A DNA stretch of 64,000 nucleotides from Saprospiraceae bacterium (GCA_020629715.1 JAHDCU010000009.1:62001-126000); one strand, 5' to 3'; positions 1 to 10,100 are shown, numbered from the stretch's first letter. Notes: generated from the sequence alone by a model not told the origin. A program made the numbers and translations.

Positions 1-564
1 ACCAAAAAGTCTATCTAAAACGGAGAGCGGTAAAGACATGCTCTTCGCAAAATTTAAATTATTGACATTGGCATATATCTTAGGCGCTACTTCTCCAAAA
101 AGTAATAAGACTGAAGTAACTCCAAATACGGTAATCATAAAATTTAAAAGACTTGCCCATTGAGCAGCAGACAGGAGACCGTCACCAATCCATGATATTA
201 TACCTGTCCCCATGTTAAGGAATGCACTATCATCCAGAAGATCATTGATCAGTGCATATGATATAACAACAATCGCAATATTGATCAGATTATTGGATAT
301 CAGTATGGTTGCTAGTAATGTTCTTGGTTTTTCACGTAATAGTAATAATCTCTTACTAGCTGGCTCTTCTTCCTCCTCTAGCGTCTTGACATCTGTAGGA
401 CTCAATGAAAAAAAGGCTACTTCGCTACCACTAATCATGGCAGAACTAAAAATCAAGAATAATAAAAAGATAAATAACACCGAAGTTGTTGCCCCAGACA
501 TCAATATCATGAGTGATAACGAGTATAAGGCAAGGGTAGGAGGTTCGTCGTCTTGGTCGTCCAT
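1..564 (-). CDS. gldE: GldE-like CNNM/DUF21 membrane protein (3' part outside window)
   Basis: I translated the minus strand by hand; the frame is open to the window edge, so the C-terminal part is missing. The product is an integral membrane protein with a CNNM (DUF21) domain. Family signatures are SGSEVAFFSLSP near residue 35, LLATILISNNLINIAIV near residue 75 and LLLFGEVAPKIYA near residue 155, with at least three hydrophobic segments. CNNM proteins are linked to cation (Mg/Co) transport, and in flavobacteria the homologue GldE sits after ssb and mutY and is tied to gliding. The same order mutY-ssb-gldE is seen here. The start at 564 leaves 19 bases after the ssb stop; an in-frame ATG at 600 would overlap ssb by 17 bases and is an alternative. 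The missing part would be expected to hold CBS and CorC-type domains. Confidence 0.85.
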   Translation of the reverse strand, partial: MDDQDDEPPTLALYSLSLMILMSGATTSVLFIFLLFLIFSSAMISGSEVAFFSLSPTDVKTLEEEEEPASKRLLLLREKPRTLLATILISNNLINIAIVVISYALINDLLDDSAFLNMGTGIISWIGDGLLSAAQWASLLNFMITVFGVTSVLLLFGEVAPKIYANVNNLNFAKSMSLPLSVLDRLFG

Positions 565-583
565 TAAAGTTATACTTTGATCA

Positions 584-1051
584 CTAAAATGGAAGGTCAT
601 CGTCTTCTGCCTCCACTATCTTAGCTGAGTTGCTAGTCGGTGGTGCTACAGCTGATGTTGTTCCAGGAAGTTCGTCTTTAGCCGATGGAAAATTATTTCC
701 AAATCCACTATTGTCGTTGTTATTATCTCGGCGATCCAGAGGTCTTAATAGACCGGCTACTACTTCCGTGGTTTTTCGGTCATTACCGTCTTTATCTTGC
801 CATTTACGATGTGTAAGTTTCCCCTCAATGTATACCAAACTACCCTTTTTAAGATCACGCTCTGCTCTTTCTGCTAGTGCTCTCCATGTCACTACTTCAT
901 GCCACTCTGTAATTTGTTTCCATTCACCACTTTTATCCTTATAGTTTTCATTAGTAGCGACTGAAAATTTTGCTACCGCACTTCCGTTTTCTAAGTGTCT
1001 TACTTCAGGATCTCTCCCTAAGTTTCCGACTAATGTTACTTTATTGATCAT
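584..1051 (-). CDS. ssb: Single-stranded DNA-binding protein
   Basis: The 155-residue protein coats single-stranded DNA in replication, recombination and repair. It opens with INKVTLVGNLGRDPEVR, the classic start of the SSB OB-fold, which covers about residues 1-110. A low-complexity Gly/Asn/Ser linker follows. The last six residues DDDLPF form the acidic tip through which SSB binds partner proteins. Length and domain order fit bacterial SSB. It lies 9 bases after mutY and just before gldE on the same strand, so the three are probably cotranscribed. Identification is secure. Confidence 0.97.
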   Translation of the reverse strand: MINKVTLVGNLGRDPEVRHLENGSAVAKFSVATNENYKDKSGEWKQITEWHEVVTWRALAERAERDLKKGSLVYIEGKLTHRKWQDKDGNDRKTTEVVAGLLRPLDRRDNNNDNSGFGNNFPSAKDELPGTTSAVAPPTSNSAKIVEAEDDDLPF

Positions 1052-1060
1052 TCTTAATTG

Positions 1061-2122
1061 TTAACTAAATAAAGTTATCGAATTATCCTTGAAATACAAA
1101 TCTACGATTCTTGGCTTCCCGATGTTTTGTAATTCCTCCTTTTTTACCCATTTCCATCGATTTTTTAACGTTATGATCTCTTTTTTATTGATCATCACTT
1201 TATAAAATGAAGCATATATATCTTGATGGCTAAGTATCTGCTTACGTCTATCGATCATAGCATTGAGCTCTAGATCGTTTGATTCTATATCCAAGTATGC
1301 TATGATTTGCTGTTTTATGAGCTCTTGGTCTTGCATTGTTTCTATCATCGGAGGCTCATGCAAGTCTTGCCAAATATCCTTTTCCTTACGTTGAGTAATC
1401 AGTATTTCATTATTGATCTCCAAGTGTAAGTAATGAAAATATCTATTTCTTCTTTTTAGCTTTTTCTTCGGTAGTGGTATCTCTTCTACCCTTCTCTCCA
1501 TAAACGCTTTACATTGATTTTTAAAGAGACACAATTCGCAATCTGGTTTTTTAGGTTTGCAATACAATGCACCAAAATCCATCAACGCTTGATTAAATAC
1601 AGAGGGTATAGTATCCTCAATGATTGGAGTCAAAAAAGACCTTATCTCCCTAGCAAGCGTGGGGTCGTTCTTCCTTAAACTTAATCCAAGATATCTAGAT
1701 ATAAATCGTATTACATTTCCGTCAACAACAGGATGTGGTAACTCATATGCAAAGCTTGCTATCGCAGCTGCTGTGTATGGACCCACCCCCGACAGAGACA
1801 GGATATCTTGATGAGTATCAGGAAAATTTCCATCCAGTTCGTTGGTCACGTGCTTGGCCGCTTTATGCATGTTTCGTGCTCTCGAATAATATCCTAGCCC
1901 AGCCCAATGAGACATCACATCATCTAAAGGTGCATTAGCAAGATCATGAATGGTAGGATATACTTCAATAAACTTTAAGTAATAAGGAGTGCCCTGCTCT
2001 ACCCTGGTTTGTTGTAATATGATCTCAGATAGCCATATCTTATATGGGTCGAGAGTATCTTTCCAAGGAAGCTGTCTATCTGTAGTACGATGCCAATGAA
2101 GTAATGTATCTGTAAAACTCAA
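1061..2122 (-). CDS. mutY: A/G-specific adenine DNA glycosylase MutY
   Basis: Removes adenine mispaired with 8-oxoguanine in base-excision repair. The 353-residue protein has the HhH-GPD fold with catalytic Glu33 (LSEIILQQTRV), the hairpin LSGVGPYTAAAIA at about 109-121 and catalytic Asp134 in VVDGN. A [4Fe-4S] cluster is coordinated by Cys188, Cys195, Cys198 and Cys204, spaced C-X6-C-X2-C-X5-C. A NUDIX-like C-terminal domain (about 225-353) reads the oxidised guanine. It heads the mutY-ssb-gldE cluster. All key residues are present. Confidence 0.96.
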   Translation of the reverse strand: MSFTDTLLHWHRTTDRQLPWKDTLDPYKIWLSEIILQQTRVEQGTPYYLKFIEVYPTIHDLANAPLDDVMSHWAGLGYYSRARNMHKAAKHVTNELDGNFPDTHQDILSLSGVGPYTAAAIASFAYELPHPVVDGNVIRFISRYLGLSLRKNDPTLAREIRSFLTPIIEDTIPSVFNQALMDFGALYCKPKKPDCELCLFKNQCKAFMERRVEEIPLPKKKLKRRNRYFHYLHLEINNEILITQRKEKDIWQDLHEPPMIETMQDQELIKQQIIAYLDIESNDLELNAMIDRRKQILSHQDIYASFYKVMINKKEIITLKNRWKWVKKEELQNIGKPRIVDLYFKDNSITLFS

Positions 2123-2142
2123 ATCATATTATTAAAAATGAA

Positions 2143-2170
2143 AAGCCGCTCAAATTTAATTGAGCGGCTT
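2143..2170 (-). terminator. Rho-independent terminator of the sigma factor gene
   Basis: An 11-bp perfect stem (AAGCCGCTCAA / TTGAGCGGCTT) encloses a 6-base loop. Read on the minus strand the stem is followed by TTCATTTTT. It lies after the stop of the sigma gene and before the start of mutY, so it should end sigma transcription and separate the two units. Confidence 0.85.
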
Positions 2171-2203
2171 CTATTTATTTATCATTTGGAAGATAAAGAC
2201 TAT

Positions 2204-2740
2204 TTACATCGCCTTACTTCTTGCTATTTCAATGCTGCCGTAATGGTTTTTAATTTTTTCTTTTAATGCTTTTCGGGCAAAAAATATTCTACTTTTTACC
2301 GTACCCAATGGTAAGTCCAGCTCATCAGCTATCTCCTGATACTTATAACCTACATAATGTTGCATAAAAGGAATTCTAATACTATCGTCTAGAGATGTGA
2401 TCATTCTTTCCAATTCTTTCATCATTATATTTTTACCCGCATCGTTATATATTGTCGTCCCGCCAGAATTTATGAAGTACATATTATCCGTCTGATCTAT
2501 GATCGTATTACGTTTCATCTTTTTACGGTAGTTATTGATGAATATGTTTTTCATAATAGTAAATGACCATGCCTTAAGATTTGTCCCAGGGCGAAATTTA
2601 TCTCGATTAGTCATGGCTCTGAATGCCGTCTCTTGATAAAGATCTTTTGCATCCTCTTCACTTTTAGTCAAGTTATAAGCAAATGAATGAAGTGGCACCG
2701 TAAGCTTGTTGAAGTTGCTATCAAATTCTATAGTAGACAT
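2204..2740 (-). CDS. ECF-type RNA polymerase sigma factor (sigma-70 family)
   Basis: The 178-residue protein has only sigma regions 2 and 4, as in ECF sigma factors. Region 2 (about 10-80) includes DLYQETAFRAM and the promoter-melting stretch NLKAWSFTIMKNIFINNYRK. Region 4 (about 125-168) has the helix-turn-helix YQEIADELDLPLGTVKSRI, followed by FFARKALKEKI. No anti-sigma gene lies beside it; it is monocistronic between its own promoter and a terminator. Stand-alone ECF factors of this size are common in Bacteroidota. The regulon cannot be read from the sequence. Confidence 0.9.
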   Translation of the reverse strand: MSTIEFDSNFNKLTVPLHSFAYNLTKSEEDAKDLYQETAFRAMTNRDKFRPGTNLKAWSFTIMKNIFINNYRKKMKRNTIIDQTDNMYFINSGGTTIYNDAGKNIMMKELERMITSLDDSIRIPFMQHYVGYKYQEIADELDLPLGTVKSRIFFARKALKEKIKNHYGSIEIARSKAM

Positions 2741-2754
2741 GGCAGTTGTAATAG

Positions 2755-2808
2755 TTGTTATAACAAATATACACCTTGTTCAACATATTTTCAATTTTGA
2801 TTGAACAA
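2755..2808. promoter_or_regulatory. Palindromes around the sigma factor promoter, possible operators
   Basis: TTGTTATAACAA (2755-2766) is a perfect 12-bp palindrome overlapping the -7 box. TTGTTCAA (2776-2783) and TTGAACAA (2801-2808) form an 8-bp inverted repeat with a 17-base gap around the -33 region. The positions suit a repressor or activator of the sigma gene. The rest of the 280-base spacer (2809-2986) is AT-rich and shows nothing further that I recognise. Confidence 0.3.
2764..2795 (-). promoter_or_regulatory. Bacteroidota-type promoter of the sigma factor gene
   Basis: On the minus strand a perfect -7 box TATATTTG (TAnnTTTG) lies at 2771-2764, and ATTG at 2795-2792 sits 20 bases upstream, matching the TTTG-N19/20-TAnnTTTG pattern of Bacteroidota housekeeping promoters. 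The start codon is 23 bases downstream. Confidence 0.6.
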
Positions 2809-2986
2809 AAACTTAAACAAAATACCATATAGTGTTAAACATTATTGTTAAATAATTGATTAACAGCATTTTACATTATTTTTATCAGTTAAACAAAATG
2901 TAGTTTTATAATCAAAAGTTATATCGTTTAATGTAAAAATCCTCTCTTATGACCATAAATCACTACTGATTTGGTCTTTTTAATCA

Positions 2987-3014
2987 TTTTCATTCAATAA
3001 ATATTGAATGAAAA
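2987..3014 (-). terminator. AT-rich hairpin terminator after the LptF/G-like gene
   Basis: A 13-bp inverted repeat (TTTTCATTCAATA, 2 bases, TATTGAATGAAAA) lies 7 bases beyond the stop codon of the permease gene. On the minus strand it is followed by TGATTAAAAAG, without a clean U-tract, so termination is likely but weak. A dimeric regulator site is an alternative. Confidence 0.5.
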
Positions 3015-3020
3015 GTCATT

Positions 3021-4109
3021 TTACTTTTGACCTTTGGATAATAGGTACAATGCCACCAAAAAGAAAATAATATTTGGCATCCATGCCCCTAGCGCAGGAT
3101 GAAGTGACAAATTAGTTGAAAAAGTCTCAGAAAACTGTGCTAAAACAACAAAGCCAGCTCCGAGTATGATTCCGACTGCAAGATTGAGGCCTATCCCTCC
3201 TCTAGCTTTACGTGCTGCAACGGCAAACCCGATAAGCGTAAGGATAATAATGGTAAATGGATCAGCATTTCTACGATGCATTTCGGTTTCAAACTTCTTA
3301 GCCGTGCCCAATCCACGAGTACGCTCTACATCAATAAACTCTTTAAGCTTATCAGAAGTCATCATCTCCATTTGTTTAGAATGACGTACAAAGTCATCGG
3401 GAGTAAACTCAAAAGTAGTATCAAGCTCCGTCTTATCATGCTTGATAAAACGCTCTTTATTACCATCAAAAAAACGCTCTTCATATTTACTGGTAGACCA
3501 TCTATTAGGTAGTTCTTTAAGCTTCAGCTTGCCTGCTTTCAAAACATAGACCAGCTTTCCGTTTTCTATCCTTTCAAATCTAAAAGAATGTGCTGTACTA
3601 TCTTTTTGCTTATAATATCTGATATACACCTTCTCTGTAGGACTCAAAAAAAAGTGAACGTTGTTGGATAATACCTTTTTCTGGTTTCGAGAAATATATT
3701 TACTTTCAAATTCATTTTTGATCTTGGTAGATCGTGGTATGACATAGTTTTTTCCATACCAAAACAGCGCTGCTATGATACTCGAGGCTATAAGATATGG
3801 GACCAATACTCTATTGTAACTTACACCCGAACTCAAAATGGCTATAATCTCATTATCACTAGCAATACGTGATGTAAAGAAGATGACGGCAATCAAGGCA
3901 AAGAGTGGCCACAACTGACCGTTGATGTAGGGAATAAAATTGACATAATAATCAAAAACAACTTCTTGCCATGTACAATCCTGGCTCAAGAACTTTGCAA
4001 TACGTTCTGATAGATCAATGACTACAGATACCATCGTAATCAGTACGATGGTGAAAAAGAAAGAACTTAGGTACTTTCCGATAATATATCTATCTATTTT
4101 TTTTAGCAT
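3021..4109 (-). CDS. LptF/LptG family permease (YjgP/YjgQ)
   Basis: The 362-residue inner-membrane protein resembles the LptF/LptG subunits that, with LptB, extract lipopolysaccharide and pass it to the periplasmic bridge. It begins LKKIDRYIIGKYLSSFFFT, typical of the family. Hydrophobic segments lie at about 12-35, 60-80, 100-120, then three at about 285-360, leaving a large soluble domain (about 125-280) between them. This six-helix plus jelly-roll layout is that of the family. It starts 9 bases after tgt, so they form an operon. I cannot decide between LptF and LptG. Confidence 0.88.
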   Translation of the reverse strand: MLKKIDRYIIGKYLSSFFFTIVLITMVSVVIDLSERIAKFLSQDCTWQEVVFDYYVNFIPYINGQLWPLFALIAVIFFTSRIASDNEIIAILSSGVSYNRVLVPYLIASSIIAALFWYGKNYVIPRSTKIKNEFESKYISRNQKKVLSNNVHFFLSPTEKVYIRYYKQKDSTAHSFRFERIENGKLVYVLKAGKLKLKELPNRWSTSKYEERFFDGNKERFIKHDKTELDTTFEFTPDDFVRHSKQMEMMTSDKLKEFIDVERTRGLGTAKKFETEMHRRNADPFTIIILTLIGFAVAARKARGGIGLNLAVGIILGAGFVVLAQFSETFSTNLSLHPALGAWMPNIIFFLVALYLLSKGQK

Positions 4110-4118
4110 GTTTTGCTG

Positions 4119-5252
4119 CTAGAGTCTATGCTGGAGCTTAGGTATCAATGTATCCTTCCATGATCTAAACGTACCATTTATGATTTGCTGCCTTGCAGAT
4201 CCAACTAAATGTAAATAAAAGCTTAGGTTTTGTAAGGTTGCAAGTTGTGCTCCAAGGGTTTCTTTTACTTTGAATAAATGATGAAGGTATGCCTTGGTAT
4301 GCAAAACGCTAGTCTCACAAACCCCTGACTCATCTATAGGCTCAAAACATGTTTTCCATTTAGCATTCTTAATATTGATAATTCCATCGTACGTGTATAG
4401 TAATCCGTGTCTTGCATTTCTACTCGGTAATACACAATCAAACATATCTATACCTAAACCTATACATTCTAATATATTGTCAGGAGTACCTACCCCCATT
4501 AGATAGCGGGGTTTTTCTTCTGGTAATATATCGGTCACAACTTCAGTCATAGCATAGAGATCTTCATGTGGTTCTCCCACGGAAAGACCACCAATAGCAT
4601 TAATAGGCATATCGGTATTGGCTATATATTCTGCAGATTGTTGCCTTAGGTCTTTGTATACGCTACCTTGAACGATAGGCGCCAAAACCTGATCATATCC
4701 ATACAATGGTTCTCCATGATTGAATGCCTTGATGCATCGATCTAGCCAGCGATGAGTCATATGCATGGATCTTCGTGCATAATTATATTCACAAGGATAT
4801 GGGGTACATTCATCAAATGCCATGATGATATCCGCTCCTATTTGCCGTTGAATATGCATAACATTTTCTGGAGTAAATAGATGCTTACTTCCATCTATAT
4901 GAGAAGCAAATTTCACGCCTTCTTCTTTAATTTTTCTCATACCAGAAAGAGAGTATACCTGATATCCTCCACTATCGGTCAAGATGGGACCATTCCAATT
5001 CATAAATTTATGGAGACCACCGGCTTGCTCAAAGATAGAAGTCCCAGGTCTAAGGTATAAATGATAGGTATTCCCTAAGATGATCTGTGCTTTGATTGTA
5101 TCCTTTATCTCCTTCTGGTGTATACCCTTGACCGTAGCGGCTGTACCCACGGGCATAAAAATCGGTGTTTTTATATCTCCATGGTCTGTAGATAATACTC
5201 CTACACGAGCCTTACTTTCGGCATCCTTATTTTGTAATTGATACGATATCAT
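4119..5252 (-). CDS. tgt: tRNA-guanine transglycosylase, zinc-ligand-less form
   Basis: Exchanges guanine 34 of GUN-anticodon tRNAs for the queuosine precursor. The 377-residue protein has the catalytic Asp93 in LTDSGGYQVYSLS, the VQG and GGLSVGEP loops, and the nucleophile segment IDMFDCVLPSRNARHG near residue 270. The usual zinc site CxCx2C is replaced by ESGVCETS, keeping only one Cys, while the following helix TKAYLHHLFK is intact. As far as I recall, other Bacteroidota Tgt proteins also lack these cysteines, so this is probably a lineage trait and not loss of function. It is followed at 9 bases by the permease gene. Confidence 0.95.
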   Translation of the reverse strand: MISYQLQNKDAESKARVGVLSTDHGDIKTPIFMPVGTAATVKGIHQKEIKDTIKAQIILGNTYHLYLRPGTSIFEQAGGLHKFMNWNGPILTDSGGYQVYSLSGMRKIKEEGVKFASHIDGSKHLFTPENVMHIQRQIGADIIMAFDECTPYPCEYNYARRSMHMTHRWLDRCIKAFNHGEPLYGYDQVLAPIVQGSVYKDLRQQSAEYIANTDMPINAIGGLSVGEPHEDLYAMTEVVTDILPEEKPRYLMGVGTPDNILECIGLGIDMFDCVLPSRNARHGLLYTYDGIINIKNAKWKTCFEPIDESGVCETSVLHTKAYLHHLFKVKETLGAQLATLQNLSFYLHLVGSARQQIINGTFRSWKDTLIPKLQHRL

Positions 5253-5287
5253 ATCGCAAAGGTACTATGCAATATGTGGAATTCCCA

Positions 5288-6685
5288 TCATCTCGAAAAT
5301 CTTGCCATATCCATTTTGACTAATACTCCCACCATAATACTAAAACCCATCAAGGCAGAGCCCCCTTTACTGATAAACGGTAGTGGAATACCGATCACAG
5401 GCATGACACCCATCGACATACCGATATTTACAAAAAAATGTACAAAAATGATTCCTGCCACAGCATACGCATAGTTGGTGATAAATTTATTTTTTGCTCG
5501 CTCTCCTATACGTGTGATTTGTATCATTAAAAATAGAAATAATAATATGACCCCAAATACTCCCAAAAAACCCTGTTCTTCACCGATTGTGCTGAATATA
5601 AAATCAGTTGTTTGCTCTGGTACATAATTGAGTTTTGTAAAATCTCCTTCTAGATATCCTTTACCTTTCCACCCACCTGATCCTATGGCTGTCTTAGATT
5701 GTAATATATTATATAACGAACCTCGCGGGTCACACTCATGTGGTCTAAGCCATACTTTTATACGCTCTTGCTGATGTGGTTTGAGGCCGTGGTCAAAAGC
5801 AAATTTACTTCCAAAAGATATAAGGCTTCCTAATAATACAGTCGGAACAATAAGTAAGGCTAATCTCTGGAAACGATTGAAATAAGCTAGTGCTCCAAAA
5901 ATGAGTATCAAAGCAATAGCCAAACCCAATGAATACCATATCTGATCTGTATAAAATAAAAAGAGCACAGCACCGATGGATAATAGCATGATCAAATAAT
6001 TCCAACGATCAAAGCGAAGCTTATTGATCAATACTAACATCGCCGGAAGTGATAAAATAAGTACCACTGTCTTAGGACTAAAGATCAATGATAAGATCAA
6101 AATCCCAATCATCCCTAATGATATGATATAAAGTGTAGGTGATAGTCCATTCCTAAAAAAGAGTATGAAAAACGAACTGAACACAAGTGCCGATCCTGCA
6201 TCTGGCTGAAGCAAAATCAAAAACATAGGAATCCCGATAAGTCCTAGACAGACAAAAATAGATCTCCATTGCCGTAAGTCACTTTTGAAATAACTCAAAT
6301 AAGAGGCTACCGCTATGGAAGTACCAAACTTTGCAAACTCTGAAGGCTGTATTGAAAATCCAGAAAACCCAAACCATGATCTTGCTCCTTTTATCTCCAC
6401 TCCAACCAGTAAGACCAACAATAAGAAAAAAGTAGTTACGGCATAAATTGGATAAGCTGTTGACTGCCAAAATTTCCAATCAATAGTCAAGGTGGCTAAA
6501 AATACGAGTATAGATAATCCAACCCATATCGTTTGTTTCCCTATAATGGTGCTAAAATCAAAATAAGCATATGCCTGGGTGGGATCATATGATGCTGCAT
6601 GCAACATCATCCATCCAATAATGAGCAGTGCTACGTATAAAACAACAGTGATCCAATCGATCTGAGATCGTTGTAATATACTCAT
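5288..6685 (-). CDS. rodA: Rod-shape SEDS peptidoglycan glycosyltransferase RodA
   Basis: Polymerises lipid II glycan strands in the elongasome as a SEDS-family integral membrane enzyme. The 465-residue protein shows at least ten hydrophobic segments. Family signatures are GARSWFGFSGFSIQPSEFAK near residue 110, LQPDAGSALVF near 160, YLEGDFTKLNYVPEQTTDFI near 340 and the C-terminal MPVIGIPLPFISKGGSA. It is longer than E. coli RodA because of extra hydrophobic segments around 180-260, as in other Bacteroidota. The motif content favours RodA over FtsW. It follows the SPOR gene by 12 bases; both are cell-wall related. Confidence 0.93.
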   Translation of the reverse strand: MSILQRSQIDWITVVLYVALLIIGWMMLHAASYDPTQAYAYFDFSTIIGKQTIWVGLSILVFLATLTIDWKFWQSTAYPIYAVTTFFLLLVLLVGVEIKGARSWFGFSGFSIQPSEFAKFGTSIAVASYLSYFKSDLRQWRSIFVCLGLIGIPMFLILLQPDAGSALVFSSFFILFFRNGLSPTLYIISLGMIGILILSLIFSPKTVVLILSLPAMLVLINKLRFDRWNYLIMLLSIGAVLFLFYTDQIWYSLGLAIALILIFGALAYFNRFQRLALLIVPTVLLGSLISFGSKFAFDHGLKPHQQERIKVWLRPHECDPRGSLYNILQSKTAIGSGGWKGKGYLEGDFTKLNYVPEQTTDFIFSTIGEEQGFLGVFGVILLFLFLMIQITRIGERAKNKFITNYAYAVAGIIFVHFFVNIGMSMGVMPVIGIPLPFISKGGSALMGFSIMVGVLVKMDMARFSR

Positions 6686-6697
6686 ACTGACCGACCC

Positions 6698-7099
6698 TTA
6701 ATTGACCAAATCTCGTTTATCAATGTTATCCATCACTGGTATAGAAGATGGAAAAGCACTTTTTAACTCCAATAAAAACACCTGTAATGACCTCTTATCT
6801 TCCCATGATCCAACTTTTACTTTGTAATAAGGCATCACGTGCTCCCATTCTATATGCTCATCTGGATACATTCTTGTAAACTTGGCTCTTGCTGCTTCCA
6901 TCTTGCGACGGTCATCCGTTGTGATGATCTGTATACGCCATGCTTTTTGAGCACTACTTAGTCTACCTTCTTCTACAAACTTAGTCATCATCTGAGATAC
7001 CTTGGGCTCTTCATTGATATTGATCGTCTGAGAAATCGCATTACCTGAGAGCAAAGCACTTAGACAAATCAAAATAAGGTATTTCCATTTCATGATCAT
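6698..7099 (-). CDS. Secreted SPOR-domain-like protein
   Basis: The 133-residue protein has a signal peptide (about 1-24, LILICLSALLSGNAISQ). The segment from about 55 to 128 looks like a SPOR fold: WRIQIITTDDR, an AR-containing helix with FTRMYPDEHI, then YYKVKVGSWEDKRSLQVFLL. SPOR domains bind denuded glycan strands at sites of wall turnover. Lying 12 bases before rodA, it plausibly works with the wall-synthesis machinery in the periplasm. Two ATGs lie at 7099 and 7093; I kept the first. Confidence 0.75.
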   Translation of the reverse strand: MIMKWKYLILICLSALLSGNAISQTININEEPKVSQMMTKFVEEGRLSSAQKAWRIQIITTDDRRKMEAARAKFTRMYPDEHIEWEHVMPYYKVKVGSWEDKRSLQVFLLELKSAFPSSIPVMDNIDKRDLVN

Positions 7100-7163
7100 T
7101 CTATTTTATTCCTAGTTAACGTAAGACGTTATCGTTTCCTTACGTTGGACTGGTTGTTATTCT

Positions 7164-10100
7164 TTACTTCCCGTGACAATGCTTATACTTCTTACCACTT
7201 CCACAAGGGCAAGCCTCATTTCTTCCTACCTTTTTTTCTTCTCTTTTGAATGTTTCAGGCTTGGATGATTGGCGACCGGCACTGGCAGCTGCAGCTTGTC
7301 TTGCAGCTTCCATTCTGCCAGCTCTAGATTTACTAAAGTCTGTCTTCTGTTCTCTTGCTTCTCTAACATCCTCAGGATTACCGATCAGAAGTTTTCCTTT
7401 CATAAGATAAGAACATACATCATAATTGACACGATAGATATATTGCTCAAAGAGATCAAATGCCTCCATTTTATAAACAACCAATGGATCTTTCTGCTCA
7501 AAAGATGCAGCCTGTGAAGAATCTTTCAACTCATCCATCGATCGGAGATGCTCTTTCCAGTTTTCATCGATTAATGCAAGCGTTACGGCTTTTTCGATGT
7601 CTTTCATCACGGACTTTCCACCACTTTCCACAGCTTCTTTCAGGTCAGCGGCTATAGGAAGCTTAGTCGATCTACCATCTGTGAAGGGGACCGCTATACG
7701 TTTATATCTATGTCCTTCATTATCATAAACCCGCTTAATCACAGGTAGCAGCACCTCAGTGATACGGTCTGACTTTTCTTTATACAAGTCTAGTACTTGC
7801 GACTGATAATCATCCACTAGCTGCTCAAGGCTTGCATTTTTAAAAGCTGCTGCATCGATGGAAGGATCTACTCCAAGTACTCGGATACTCTCATTTCTGA
7901 ATGCATCATAGTCTCCTGAAGCCTTATGATCAGATAAAATAGCCTCTGTAAGCCCCACGAACATATTATTCAAATCCACTGAGAGACGCTCTCCACTCAG
8001 GGCATTATCACGTTTTCTGTAGATGGCTTCTCTTTGGATGTTCATCACATCATCATATTCTAGTAGTCGCTTACGAGCACCGAAGTTGTTTTCTTCTACC
8101 TTCTTTTGATTTCGTTCGATCGATTTTGAGACCATAGAATGTTGGATCACATCTCCTTCTTGGTGTCCCATTCTATCCATCAACTTGGCGATACGCTCTG
8201 ACTGTGACATCCGCATGAGCTTATCCTCTAGCGATACGTAAAACTGTGAAGAACCCGGATCACCCTGACGACCAGCTCTACCTCGTAGCTGTCTATCTAC
8301 ACGACGAGAGTCATGACGTTCTGTGGCAATAATAGCCAGACCACCAGCATCTTTTACTGCTTGGGTCAATTTGATATCTGTACCTCTACCGGCCATATTG
8401 GTTGCAATCGTCACGGCTCCTGCCTTACCTGCTGCAGTCACAATCTCTGCCTCTCGCTGGTGTTGTTTTGCATTTAAGATATCATGGTTAATCTTTCGGA
8501 GCTTAAGCATCCTAGACAGCTTTTCTGAGATATCTACCGATGTCGTACCTACAAGTACTGGGCGGCCTTGCTGTGTCAGATTTTGAATCTCATCGATGAC
8601 GGCATTAAATTTCTCTCGTTCTGTTTTATATACAAAATCATCTCTATCATCTCTCGCTATCGGTCTATTTGTTGGGATGACAACTACATCGAGCTTGTAG
8701 ATTTCCCAAAATTCACCCGCCTCTGTCTCTGCGGTACCCGTCATACCACTGAGCTTGTGATACATACGGAAGTAATTCTGCAGTGTCACTGTAGCATAGG
8801 TCTGCGTCAAATTACCTACTTTGACATTTTCCTTGGCCTCTATGGCTTGGTGCAATCCGTCAGAGTATCTACGACCGTCCATCATCCGACCCGTTTGCTC
8901 ATCAACGATCTTCACCTGATTGTCCATAACGACATATTCTTCATCTTTTTCAAAGAGAGTATATGCTTTTAGCAATTGGCTGACGGAGTGTAGTCGTCTT
9001 GACTTGATAGAATAATCTTGAATCAATTGATTTCTTTCATCCGTCAGTTTGATGTCTTGAGCCGTTTCTCTTTCCTCAATTTCCTGTAGTTCTGCAGTAA
9101 TGTCTGGCATCACAAAGAAATTAGCATCATTCTCACCTTTGGACAGATACTCAGCACCACTTTCCTTCAATTCCACTTGCCTATTTTTTTCATCAATAGT
9201 GAAAAATAATGGCTCATCTACGATATGCATGTTCTTGTTCTGCTCCTGCATATAGAAGTTTTCCGCTTTTTGCAGTATCACTCTTACTCCTTCTTCACTC
9301 AAGAATTTAATTAGCGGTCTATACTTTGGCATTGCTCGATATGCTCGGAGCAGAGCCATGCCCGTATCTCCCTCATCATATCCAGTATTTCCTTCTTTAA
9401 AAAGCTTTTTAGCTTGGGCTAGGTATTCTGTTGCTAACTTCTTCTGTGCAACAATAACTTTCTCCACCTTAGGTTTCAGTACATTATACTCCTGCTCCTC
9501 ACTACCTTCTGGTACTGGCCCTGATATGATCAAAGGGGTACGTGCATCATCCACCAATACCGAATCTACCTCATCAACCATGGCGTAGTGATATTTTCTC
9601 TGTACTTTTTCATCGAGTGATCGTACCATATTATCTCTCAGATAATCAAAGCCAAACTCACTCGTAGTACCATAGGTGATATCACAATTATAAGCTGCTT
9701 CTCGACCTGGCGAATGAGGTTTATAATTATCTATACAGTCTATCGTCAAGAATAGAAACTTAAATATCGGGCCTACCCATTCACAATCCCTTTTAGCTAA
9801 GTAGTTATTGACTGTGACTACATGGACTCCTTCTCCAGTCAATCCATTGAGGTATGCAGGAAGTGTAGCTACTAGTGTTTTACCTTCCCCTGTTTGCATC
9901 TCCGCAATCTTACCATCATGCAATACCTGACCACCTATCAACTGTACATCATAGTGAATCATATTCCAGGTGATATCTCCACCTGCCGCAACCCAAGAGT
10001 TTTTCCATATAGCCTGATCACCCTCGATGTACATAAAATCACTATTCTTAGCTGCTAGTGATCTATCGTGATCTGTTGCAGTAACAGTAATGGATTCATT

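Noticed and set aside
212-580. Plus-strand ORF of 122 residues at the window start
   Set aside because: Antisense to the GldE-like CNNM domain, whose motifs are clear on the minus strand.
1845-1855. CACGTG core as a third parS
   Set aside because: Flanks (GGT and CTT) do not form the GTTCC/GGAAC arms; it lies inside mutY.
8568-8972. Plus-strand ORF of 134 residues inside secA
   Set aside because: Antisense to the conserved SecA frame.
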